From: a virus
Strand: one strand, 5' to 3'
DNA length: 43,430 bases
Virus record (IMG/VR): IMGVR_UViG_3300046796_000431
Span: 1-43,430 of that record
Part shown: piece after piece, positions 37,132-43,430 of the stretch
Layout of the letters: each line of letters begins with the position of its first letter
How positions within the stretch are numbered: the first letter of the stretch is position 1
Program-made: the position numbers and the translations under genes
The notes under the pieces: generated by a model
What the model saw: the letters and a program-made list of their open reading frames with translations, nothing else
What the model was told of the DNA's origin: nothing
Databases searched by the model: none

Positions 37132-37527
37132 ATGGCAGTGACTGGCGTTGGCAGACCCAACATCCAGGAGCCTACCGACTTGGAGATCGGCCAAGTCGTC
37201 CACCTGCACCCGAACACCCAACAGGCCAGCCGGAATGTGCACCGGATGCTCGCCGTCCGCGTCATGAAAGACCCGAAGCGGCACTGGCCGATGGTTATGG
37301 TCGAGTGGGAGGAGGATGGAAAGAGCTACTACGAGCTGGTGCATCGACAGAACCTGCGGCGCAGGCCGTGGACGGGGGCCTCGGCGGCAACCGTCGAGAA
37401 GAAGCGGGGGGACACCGTCGGCGACGGTGGTGGCGGCATGAGTAAATGGAAGCCGCGCCTGATGCCGAAGCGCCAGTCGACCGAACTGGAACTGCCCGAC
37501 GATATGGAACAGGGGACATTGTTTTGA
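37132..37527 (+). CDS. Hypothetical protein, 131 aa
   Basis: 131 aa. The first 75 residues are a beta-rich domain (VGRPNIQEPTDLEIGQVVHL, LAVRVMKDPKRHWPMVMVEWEEDGKSYYEL) followed by a basic Gly/Lys linker and an acidic end (ELPDDMEQGTLF). This C-terminal tail with an aromatic last residue resembles the tails of single-strand binding or clamp-binding proteins. That is an inference from composition. Not recognised. Confidence 0.55.
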   Translation: MAVTGVGRPNIQEPTDLEIGQVVHLHPNTQQASRNVHRMLAVRVMKDPKRHWPMVMVEWEEDGKSYYELVHRQNLRRRPWTGASAATVEKKRGDTVGDGGGGMSKWKPRLMPKRQSTELELPDDMEQGTLF

Positions 37528-37715
37528 GTGACGCCGAACTTCCGTTCAACGTGACGGACATGCAGACCGAGCCGACCGCGACGCCGATCGTGGTCGAGTG
37601 CGAGACGTGCCACGAGGTACTGCTCAACCAGGTGACCCGCTGGACACACCGGCGGCTCGGTCACCACTACGACCACGCGCCGATACCGGTGCCCAGGACG
37701 GAGACGACGCCGTGA
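37524..37715 (+). CDS. Small Cys/His protein, 63 aa
   Basis: 63 aa from TTG 37524 overlapping the upstream stop. It has CETCHEVLL and a His cluster (HRRLGHHYDH), a possible metal-binding finger of CxxC...HH type. Function unknown. Confidence 0.5.
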   Translation: MSDAELPFNVTDMQTEPTATPIVVECETCHEVLLNQVTRWTHRRLGHHYDHAPIPVPRTETTP

Positions 37716-38008
37716 AGAAACGGCAGATGCAGGAGCGACTCGACACGCTCGCGGCCCAGGTCGCTCGGATGAACAAGGAACGGGAGCTGCACGTACACGA
37801 ACGCGACGTGGCGTTCAACGCTGCGGTCGCGGACCTCCAGGACGCGACGGTGTTGATCGTGACACCGAGCGGCAAGCTGTTGTGGGGTGAGGTGAGTCGA
37901 CTCCAGGTCGAGGTCGAACAGGTCGACGTCTCGGTGGGCAAGGGCTGGGCTCAGTTCCTGCCCGGTCGCAAGCACACGACTGCCGCGCTCACGCTCAAAC
38001 CACTGTAG
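37712..38008 (+). CDS. Coiled-coil protein, 98 aa
   Basis: 98 aa from GTG 37712 (GTGA overlap). N-terminal 45 residues are a heptad-like coiled coil (KKRQMQERLDTLAAQVARMN), the C-terminal half a beta domain (TVLIVTPSGKLLWGEVSRL, VEVEQVDVSVGKGW). Not recognised; may oligomerise. Confidence 0.55.
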   Translation: MKKRQMQERLDTLAAQVARMNKERELHVHERDVAFNAAVADLQDATVLIVTPSGKLLWGEVSRLQVEVEQVDVSVGKGWAQFLPGRKHTTAALTLKPL

Positions 38009-38025
38009 CTGTCGTACCCTACGTG

Positions 38026-38031
38026 TAGGAT
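38026..38031 (+). promoter_or_regulatory. TAGGAT leaderless promoter for nuclease
   Basis: TAGGAT is followed after seven bases by the ATG at 38039. No ribosome binding site is present. Transcription from this -10 would start at or next to the ATG, giving a leaderless mRNA. Confidence 0.5.
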
Positions 38032-38038
38032 GGGTCCC

Positions 38039-38815
38039 ATGCCACTTACCGCGCCAGTCCTCAGCCAGCACCCGTTCGCTCGGGAGATCATCAACATGGT
38101 CCGGGAGTACGACGCAAGCCGACCCCGGTCGATGCAGAAACACCTCGGTCCGTCGGAGATCGGCTCGCCGTGCGACAGGCAGCTCGCGATGAAACTGGCG
38201 GGTGTGCCCGAGATCAACCAGGTCGCCGACCCGTGGTTCCCGATCGTCGGGTCCGCCATCCACGAGTGGATGGCCCGAATGGCGGAATGGTACAACGACG
38301 TCTACCTCGGACGGGCACACAACCCGAGGTTTATCGTCGAGAACCGGGTTAAGGTGGAGGCGCGTAACGCCGGGTACGACACGGCTGGATCGACCGACCT
38401 GTACGACGTCGACTATCAGCGGGTCGTCGACTGGAAGGTCGTCGGCGTGACCACGATGCGCAAGGTCGAGAGGGGGGCGACACCGCAGGAGCAGGTCGGC
38501 CCCCAATACCACGTGCAGGGCATGACGTACGGCAAAGGCTGGGTGCAGGCTGGTTTCCCGGTCAAATCGGTGCTGATCGCCTTCCTGCCCCGGTCGAACT
38601 TCCTCAACAAGATGAAGCTCGTCGAGATGCCCTTCGACCCGACAGTCGCAGATGTGGCGCAGACGAGGGTGGCAGCGATCGACCAGCTTCGGCAGGTGTT
38701 GCCGCCGCACGAGTTCCCGGCTGGGGGCTGCACCGTCTGGTGTCCGTTCTACCGGCCGTCTTATCCGCTCGGGGAGACCTCGTGCCCCGGGCATGGGGAG
38801 GTGAAGGACGAATGA
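38039..38815 (+). CDS. PD-(D/E)XK (Cas4/RecB-like) nuclease
   Basis: 258 aa from ATG 38039 (ATG 38030 is an alternative). Signs are GPSEIGSPCDRQLAMKLAGV (about residues 39-58, the Cas4-like entry motif), STDLYDVDYQRVVDWKVVG (Asp...Asp-x-Lys active site, about 120-138) and a downstream Q-motif GPQYHVQGMTYG. Cys residues at both ends (C47 and the C-terminal CTVWCPFYRP...SCPGH) could bind an iron-sulphur cluster as in Cas4. It likely processes DNA ends during replication or recombination. Confidence 0.85.
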   Translation: MPLTAPVLSQHPFAREIINMVREYDASRPRSMQKHLGPSEIGSPCDRQLAMKLAGVPEINQVADPWFPIVGSAIHEWMARMAEWYNDVYLGRAHNPRFIVENRVKVEARNAGYDTAGSTDLYDVDYQRVVDWKVVGVTTMRKVERGATPQEQVGPQYHVQGMTYGKGWVQAGFPVKSVLIAFLPRSNFLNKMKLVEMPFDPTVADVAQTRVAAIDQLRQVLPPHEFPAGGCTVWCPFYRPSYPLGETSCPGHGEVKDE

Positions 38816-39171
38816 CGCAGCCGGGGATTCACTGGCCGCACTGCATCGACGGAAGCTGCCCCGGGTGCATGCCCGAGTTCGACCAGCCCACAGGCTGGGT
38901 GATTGAGGATGAGGCATGGCGTTTCGACACGGTCACCAGCCAGAACTACCATGAGATCCACCACGTCCGCAAGCTCCCACACGCCCCCAGCATCTCGATC
39001 GGCAATGTCGACGTGACGGACTACGTGACCAAGCTGGAGATGGTCCAGAGCAACATCGAGTGGACTTTCTCCCGGCGCACCGGGCACCAGCGCTTGGAGG
39101 TCGTCGACGGCCAGATCGTCATCGCAAGTACAGGAGAGGAGTGGACACCGCGTGACCACGAGCTGGATTGA
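38812..39171 (+). CDS. Hypothetical protein, 119 aa
   Basis: 119 aa, coupled to the nuclease (ATGA). N-terminus has HCIDGSCPGCMPEF (Cys cluster), then an aromatic-rich alpha/beta region (IEDEAWRFDTVTSQNYHEIHHV, IGNVDVTDYVTKLEM). Not recognised. It could be a zinc-binding partner of the nuclease. Confidence 0.55.
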   Translation: MTQPGIHWPHCIDGSCPGCMPEFDQPTGWVIEDEAWRFDTVTSQNYHEIHHVRKLPHAPSISIGNVDVTDYVTKLEMVQSNIEWTFSRRTGHQRLEVVDGQIVIASTGEEWTPRDHELD

Positions 39172-39382
39172 GGCTGCTGACGGGTCGCTGGTCAGGCCAC
39201 CGAAGCCGGGGGCGTACCCGGACGCCGAGCTGACCGGACCATATAGCGACCAGACCGTTCAGGTCAGCTTCGAGGTGGACTCGTGCGGGTGTGTCGGTCA
39301 GGTCACTGTCGATCTGACTGTGGAGGACCGCCGGGCGTGGATCGCCTGGTTAATGAAACGAACGACTTGGGGGGACGCATGA
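39152..39382 (+). CDS. Small protein, 76 aa
   Basis: 76 aa from GTG 39152, overlapping the upstream gene by 20 bases. DSCGCVGQVTVDLTVEDRRAW and beta-rich repeats VQVSFEVD suggest a small beta barrel. Not recognised. Overlaps the next gene by 4 bases (ATGA). Confidence 0.55.
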   Translation: MTTSWIEAADGSLVRPPKPGAYPDAELTGPYSDQTVQVSFEVDSCGCVGQVTVDLTVEDRRAWIAWLMKRTTWGDA

Positions 39383-39540
39383 GTAACATTCAGCGTCGCC
39401 TAGAGGCGATGCGGCGTGACCTGCACGACATGAAACGGCTGGCCCGGTTGTCGACGCACGACCTGCCGCCGGAGAAGGTGGCCGAGATGATCGACATCGT
39501 CTTGATCAATGACAAGCAGAGGATCGGCACCCAGCTGTGA
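39379..39540 (+). CDS. Small helical protein, 53 aa
   Basis: 53 aa, all helical (IQRRLEAMRRDLHDMKRLARL, PPEKVAEMIDIVLINDKQ), coiled-coil-like and basic. Coupled on both sides by 4-base overlaps. Not recognised. Confidence 0.55.
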   Translation: MSNIQRRLEAMRRDLHDMKRLARLSTHDLPPEKVAEMIDIVLINDKQRIGTQL

Positions 39541-39725
39541 TCAAGGTTCTGCTCTACGCGGAGATCGAGCCCGAGTTGGAGAACCCGTCATTCCTGGCGA
39601 TTCTCGACATCGCGGCTCACGGGGTGGCCTCGACTCACAACCTGACCATCGAGGGACGAGAAGTGACGAACGCGGATTCCGGTACCAACCGCGTCGTCGT
39701 GTGGCATGCCGAGGGGGTGAAATGA
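39537..39725 (+). CDS. Small alpha/beta protein, 62 aa
   Basis: 62 aa from GTG 39537. IKVLLYAEIEPELENPSFLA and NLTIEGREVTNADSGTNRVV suggest a ferredoxin-like alpha/beta fold. Not recognised; overlaps the next ATG (ATGA). Confidence 0.55.
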   Translation: MIKVLLYAEIEPELENPSFLAILDIAAHGVASTHNLTIEGREVTNADSGTNRVVVWHAEGVK

Positions 39726-39988
39726 GGAAGACGCTGAACATCCTGCTCGCCGCTGCGCTGACGCTGGGGGCGATTGGGGCGTGGGAATGCGCGGGGGCAC
39801 CGAAGTCTGAATGCTCGACCGGCTCCAGGAAGGCAAGCCACTCGGGGGGCAAGACCAAACTGTACGAGTGCCACAACCAGTCCTGGGTCGGGGTGACCTG
39901 TTTCGATGGGACCAAGAAGTACGTGACGAGGGGGGGACGGACGACGGCCTACATCTGCAGGTCGAACGAGTGGGTCAGGGGCGGTTAA
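39722..39988 (+). CDS. Secreted Cys-rich protein, 88 aa
   Basis: 88 aa with a Sec-type signal peptide (MRKTLNILLAAALTLGAIGAW, about 1-21; no lipobox) and a mature domain with five Cys (ECAGAP, SECSTG, YECHNQ, VTCFDG, YICRSN). It could export a disulfide-bonded beta module. A role in superinfection exclusion or host-surface change is a guess. End of the operon that begins at the nuclease gene. Confidence 0.6.
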   Translation: MRKTLNILLAAALTLGAIGAWECAGAPKSECSTGSRKASHSGGKTKLYECHNQSWVGVTCFDGTKKYVTRGGRTTAYICRSNEWVRGG

Positions 39989-39996
39989 CACCCGGT

Positions 39997-40027
39997 CTTG
40001 ACAGCCGGGCAAGACGCATGATGGGAT
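39997..40027 (+). promoter_or_regulatory. Promoter for SSB/primase-polymerase operon
   Basis: TTGACA (39998-40003), 18 bp, TGGGAT (40022-40027). CTTG-N9-CAAG (39997-40013) overlaps the -35, and longer pairing GTCTT/AAGAC flanks it. The SSB ATG at 40069 has a ribosome binding site (gaaggag). It belongs to the same dyad-bearing class as the purZ, purB and helicase promoters. Confidence 0.7.
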
Positions 40028-40068
40028 ACCAATACCCCGTCCCGGGGTAGGACGAAGGAGCACACCGA

Positions 40069-40791
40069 ATGCCATTGCAAGCACCTCAGACGATGGGCGA
40101 CATGCTGCCGCAGGCAGACGTCCTGGGTCACACGATGATCGTCGCACCGACCGAGTACATCGACCACCTGCCTACCGTCAACACCAAGCCGGGCCAGAAG
40201 TCCCCGGCGATCCGCTGCCACATCGTCGACTTTGCGGTCGACCCGCACAACCCGACGGTCTACCGGGGAGTGTTGTGGTTCGGAGTGATCACCAACTCGA
40301 TGCGTCGGGACGTCGGCAAGCTGCTGGCATGTCGGATGGGGCAGGGCCAGGCAACCCAGGGCAACAACCCGCCGTGGCAGCTGGTCGACGTGACCCAGGA
40401 GGCCGAGTGGATGGCCTTTATGAACAACTGGCTCGACAACACGCCTGAGGGCAGGGCGTTCCAGGCCGACGCCGAGGCGGAGGTGCGGTCGCTCGCTGCC
40501 AGTCCGACGATGGCTCCGGCGGCTGATGCCCCGGCTGCCCCCGCTGGTACGGCTGCACCGTCTGCCCGTCCGGCGGCTCCGCCCGTGACCGCTCCGCCCG
40601 CTGCTGTGGCTGCACCCCCTACCGCCCCTCCGGCCGCTCCCGCTGCCCCTCCGGCGGCAACCCCTGCACCGGTGGCTGCCGTTCCGGCGCAGGCTCCGGC
40701 GAACATCGAGGCGCTGCTGGCTGCGATGCCCGCCGACCAGCAGGCTGCCGCACGGGCGATCCTGGCGAACCAGGCCCAGGCCGCTCACTGA
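40069..40791 (+). CDS. Single-strand DNA-binding protein candidate
   Basis: 240 aa. Residues 1-130 form a beta-rich OB-like domain (VLGHTMIVAPTEYIDHLPTV, SPAIRCHIVDFAVD, YRGVLWFGVITNSMRRDV, WQLVDVTQEAEW). Residues 145-215 are a Pro/Ala linker, then a short C-terminal helix (ALLAAMPADQQAAARAIL) replaces the acidic SSB tip. Similar proteins precede primase-polymerases in actinophages. It probably coats single-stranded DNA for the primase-polymerase. Confidence 0.6.
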   Translation: MPLQAPQTMGDMLPQADVLGHTMIVAPTEYIDHLPTVNTKPGQKSPAIRCHIVDFAVDPHNPTVYRGVLWFGVITNSMRRDVGKLLACRMGQGQATQGNNPPWQLVDVTQEAEWMAFMNNWLDNTPEGRAFQADAEAEVRSLAASPTMAPAADAPAAPAGTAAPSARPAAPPVTAPPAAVAAPPTAPPAAPAAPPAATPAPVAAVPAQAPANIEALLAAMPADQQAAARAILANQAQAAH

Positions 40792-40805
40792 TCCTTCCTC
40801 CTCGG

Positions 40806-40864
40806 GACGGCTCGGCCCCTGGACACTGAACCCGGAAAGGGCGAGGTCTGGGGGCCGAGTCGTC
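40806..40864 (+). promoter_or_regulatory. Long hairpin in primase-polymerase leader
   Basis: A 14-bp stem (40806-40819 with 40851-40864, one G-T pair) and 31-base loop between SSB stop and the primase-polymerase ATG (40894). It could be an attenuator, a partial terminator that lowers polymerase relative to SSB, or an RNA-stability element. Confidence 0.5.
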
Positions 40865-40893
40865 TGCAAGGCACAACTGGATACGAGGGGGAT

Positions 40894-43380
40894 ATGACAC
40901 TCATTCTCGCCCTAGAATGGGCGGCACAGGGGCAGCGGGTGCTGCCGGTCAATGGCAACACCAAGCGCCCCTTGATAAAGGCGTGGCAGGATCACTGCAC
41001 GGATGACACCGATGTAATCCGTGAGTGGTGGGCGCGCTACCCGCAAGCCCGTGTCGGGATGGCTACTGGCGAGCCCGGATACGACGTGCTCGATTTCGAC
41101 GTGGCGGACGGCAAGCCTGGCCTTGCCCAGTTGGAGAGGCTGATCGATGCAGGCATTCTCGTCCCTGGCACGTTCAGGGTGGTCGCCACCCCCTCCGGCG
41201 GGCGACACATCTGGCTGCGTGGGACAGACCAGAGGAATAAGCAGAATGACAAGTCCGTACCTGGCGTTGACTTTCGAGGCGTCGGGGGGATGGTCCTGGT
41301 TCCGGGTAACCCCGGCTATCGTTGGGTGGCTGGCTCGTCCCTCCAACTCATCGAACTCAAACGAGTTGACTGGGATACAGTTGCTGCCACTCTCAGCCCC
41401 GTACCAGTGGATGTGGTTCTACATCACCCCGCCCCGGTCAGCCGCCCTGATGTCGCTGTTCCGCAACATTCCTCTCGCCTAGTAGCGCCCAATAGAGTCG
41501 GCTACGATAACCCGATTGGGGAGGAGTCGCCGCTCGACTGGTTCTGCCGCAACAACGACATGGCGTATTGGCTGCGTGTCGACGGCTGGCGGTACGCTTA
41601 CGAACACGGGGGCCGCGCCTACTGGGTAAGACCGGGCAAAGACCCGAAAGACGGCGTGTCAGCAAACGTCATGGTCAACCCGGACGGGCGACAGACGCTG
41701 ATGAACTTCAGCTCGTCTGTGGACCTGCCAACCGACCGGGGGCTGAGTGTTGCGCAGTATTGGGCGCACACCCGGCACAGAGGCGACATGCGGGCTGCTG
41801 CGGGGGAGATACGGAAGACTCTCATGCCACGCCGGATGCCCCCCGCTGGTCCTCCGGCGACACAGGCGGCCCCGGCCGGTACGGACGCACCCCCAGCCGC
41901 TCCGGTGGCTCCCGCTGGCTCTCAGACGGCAAGCCTGGTGCTAGCGGCGGACGGTATACCTGACATGGTGCGCGACTTCTGGAAGGCCAGGCCCGAGCTG
42001 GCGGAGGTGTGGTGGCAAGCCCAGGTCAGCGACACCTCGCCGTGGGCCGTGTTGGGGACCGTCTTGGCGTGCGTCGCGGGTCGGATCGGTCCGCACGTGC
42101 GGATCCCACCGAAAGGAGGTGTAGGGGCGGCAGCGAGCCTGAACATCCTGGTAGCCATCAGCGGCGACTCGGGGGAAGGCAAGGGTGTTTCGGGGCAAGT
42201 GGCTCGAGGTTTCGTTGGAGCACCGTATCCGCCGTGGCGCAAGCCAGGCACCGGGCAGGGGATCGCCGCGATCTACACTGAACAGACCAAGGAGGGGCCG
42301 GTACAGTCGAATGACACTGCGATACTCAACGTCACGGAGATCACCCAACTCGGGGCGCACATGGAACAGAGGGGGGCCACGATCACCTCGACCCTACTCG
42401 AAGTCTACATGGGAGAGGAACTGGGCGAGCACTACGCCAACAAGGAACTCCGTCGTCCAGTTCGAGAGGGTACATACCGTCTTGCGCTGGTGGCTGGAGT
42501 ACAGCCAGACAATGCAAGCATCGTGTTCGATCATGCGGCGTCGGGCCTTCCCCAGAGGTTTGTATGGCTACCGGCGTACTGGCGTGAGGCCGTGCTGCCG
42601 GAAGGCCTTCTCGAACCACCTGCACCGGCCGGACCGCTACGCAAATGGCATGGATGGCCGCAGGTTCATCCGGGCACTCTCGACGAGACGCTACAGGTTG
42701 CGGACGAATGGACCCCGACTTCCGGACTCACCGCGCCTGACAAGGGCAAGAAGAAGGCCGAACCCGAGGCGGTCAGTGCTCCAAGCAAAGACGAGCTGCT
42801 GGTTACATACTCGCCGGGGGTTGCTCGGGCGATCCAGGGTGATCAGCGGAGACGGCGCAACGAGATCAAGCGCCGGAAGGATGCTGGGGAGATCTCGGCC
42901 GACCCGGACTCGCACATCATGCTCACCAAGATCAAAGCCGCCACCCTCTTGGCCGCTTGGCTAGACCACACCATTCACATCAGCGATGAGATGTGGATGC
43001 TGGCTGGCTGCTTGATCTGGATCAGCAACCAGACCCGGATCGAGGCCCAGGGTCGGATCTCCAAGCAGGCCGCCAACAAAACCGCCCAGAGGGCACGTGC
43101 CGTTATCGCCCAGAAGGCCATCGTCGACGAGGACCAGGAGCGCAAGCACAACGCGACCTACATCAAGGCCCTGGACCGCGTACTACACCTGGTGGCGGCA
43201 GCCGGACCGATGACGGTGGGTCAGATGCTCAAGAAGATGGCCTCGAAGGAGCGCAGCGCGTACAAGACGGCAGGCGTAGAGCTTGCCGACGTGCTGGCCG
43301 ATCTGGAGCTGGCGGGCAAGCTCCGGAGCCACGAGACGGACCGGTCGGGCAACCCCGCGACGGAGTGGATAGTCGCATGA
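40894..43380 (+). CDS. Primase-polymerase with helicase domain
   Basis: 828 aa. N-terminal AEP (prim-pol) catalytic domain: DVLDFDVADG (Asp67, Asp69), TPSGGRHIW (101-107) and GVDFRGVGGMVLVPG (Asp126). Residues 410-650 form a DUF3987-like ATPase: Walker A SGDSGEGKG (423-431), AILNVTEITQL with acidic Walker B, and LVAGVQPDNASIVFDHAA. The C-terminal third is helical with a basic region (RRRRNEIKRRKDAGE). It is the only polymerase visible; cyanophage S-2L, a 2-aminoadenine phage, also uses a PrimPol-family enzyme. Confidence 0.88.
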   Translation: MTLILALEWAAQGQRVLPVNGNTKRPLIKAWQDHCTDDTDVIREWWARYPQARVGMATGEPGYDVLDFDVADGKPGLAQLERLIDAGILVPGTFRVVATPSGGRHIWLRGTDQRNKQNDKSVPGVDFRGVGGMVLVPGNPGYRWVAGSSLQLIELKRVDWDTVAATLSPVPVDVVLHHPAPVSRPDVAVPQHSSRLVAPNRVGYDNPIGEESPLDWFCRNNDMAYWLRVDGWRYAYEHGGRAYWVRPGKDPKDGVSANVMVNPDGRQTLMNFSSSVDLPTDRGLSVAQYWAHTRHRGDMRAAAGEIRKTLMPRRMPPAGPPATQAAPAGTDAPPAAPVAPAGSQTASLVLAADGIPDMVRDFWKARPELAEVWWQAQVSDTSPWAVLGTVLACVAGRIGPHVRIPPKGGVGAAASLNILVAISGDSGEGKGVSGQVARGFVGAPYPPWRKPGTGQGIAAIYTEQTKEGPVQSNDTAILNVTEITQLGAHMEQRGATITSTLLEVYMGEELGEHYANKELRRPVREGTYRLALVAGVQPDNASIVFDHAASGLPQRFVWLPAYWREAVLPEGLLEPPAPAGPLRKWHGWPQVHPGTLDETLQVADEWTPTSGLTAPDKGKKKAEPEAVSAPSKDELLVTYSPGVARAIQGDQRRRRNEIKRRKDAGEISADPDSHIMLTKIKAATLLAAWLDHTIHISDEMWMLAGCLIWISNQTRIEAQGRISKQAANKTAQRARAVIAQKAIVDEDQERKHNATYIKALDRVLHLVAAAGPMTVGQMLKKMASKERSAYKTAGVELADVLADLELAGKLRSHETDRSGNPATEWIVA

Positions 43381-43430
43381 CAACAATAGGGGTGGTGGAG
43401 GTGGGGGTGGGGGGCGCCACCCCCCGCGGG
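43381..43430. other. Right genome end, G/C-rich
   Basis: The last 50 bases are non-coding and G-rich, with a GGGTGG/CCACCC hairpin (about 43407-43424) that can terminate the primase-polymerase transcript. The last bases (ccccccgcggg) are typical of high-GC phage ends, consistent with a cos-type terminus. Confidence 0.5.

Noticed and set aside
36852-37445. 197-aa frame spanning the microproteins and part of the 37132 gene
   Set aside because: No start with a ribosome binding site; it overlaps better-supported genes. A short stretch (PWEGHPLFPRYEEYVNG) looks protein-like, so a small gene in 37048-37250 cannot be excluded.
40894-43380. Presence of a PolA- or PolB-type DNA polymerase
   Set aside because: No family A or B polymerase motifs were seen in any frame; the AEP primase-polymerase is the only candidate.
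1-43430. Temperate lifestyle, tRNA genes, insertion sequences
   Set aside because: No integrase, excisionase, partition or C1-size repressor, no tRNA cloverleaf and no transposase could be recognised. The parS-like sites lack parA/parB, so plasmid-like maintenance is not supported by genes.

Overview
This 43.4 kb window reads as an essentially complete linear genome of a lytic, long-tailed (siphovirus-type) phage of a high-GC actinobacterium. Supporting signs are the HK97-type head module, a tape-measure gene preceded by a frameshifted tail chaperone pair, an actinobacterial WhiB-like regulator, frequent GTG/TTG starts, TANNAT-type -10 boxes without clear -35s, and dense 4-bp gene overlaps. 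Genes start 77 bp from the left end and stop 50 bp from the right end. I see no integrase, tRNA, CRISPR array or insertion sequence. The host genus cannot be fixed from the sequence.

Layout. (1) 78-7771, plus strand: DNA packaging and head (small terminase candidate, large terminase, portal, two fibre-like proteins in an unusual place, prohead protease, major capsid). (2) 8052-10563: a small conserved protein, then two GT-A glycosyltransferases flanking a methyltransferase-like gene, probably for virion glycosylation. (3) 10581-21684: head-tail connector, tail terminator, two paralogous tail-tube proteins, a secreted neprosin-like protein, G/GT tail chaperones with a CCCAAAA slippery site, tape measure and minor tail proteins. 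(4) 21700-23331: M15-type endolysin and membrane proteins including holin candidates. (5) 23486-25859, minus strand: small early-type genes and WhiB. (6) 26040-29391, mostly plus strand: small genes, many preceded by a recurring block of hairpin, TATGGTANAAT promoter and, often, a leader hairpin. (7) 29459-33194, minus strand: dUTPase fused to a deoxyribosyltransferase-like domain, a MazG/DUF1599-like protein and PurZ. (8) 33320-43380, plus strand: PurB, an HTH protein, SF1 helicase, PD-(D/E)XK nuclease, an SSB candidate and a primase-polymerase/helicase, interleaved with small unknown genes.

The most notable system is nucleotide metabolism. The PurA homologue has GSEGKG where PurA has GDEGKG, the hallmark of PurZ, the enzyme that starts 2-aminoadenine (Z) synthesis. 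It is divergently transcribed from a phage-encoded adenylosuccinate lyase (PurB), the next step, which in the described systems is supplied by the host. With a primase-polymerase as the only visible replicative polymerase (as in cyanophage S-2L), a MazG-like protein and a dUTPase, this suggests a phage that replaces adenine by Z and carries two consecutive steps itself. No DatZ-type HD phosphohydrolase is visible.

Three further patterns stand out: three parS-like sites (GTTTCACGTGAAAC or one mismatch), two of them inside perfect 30-bp palindromes; a CTTG-N9-CAAG dyad overlapping the -35 of four promoters (purZ, purB, helicase, SSB); and several promoters placed so that transcription would begin at or next to the start codon (leaderless mRNAs).
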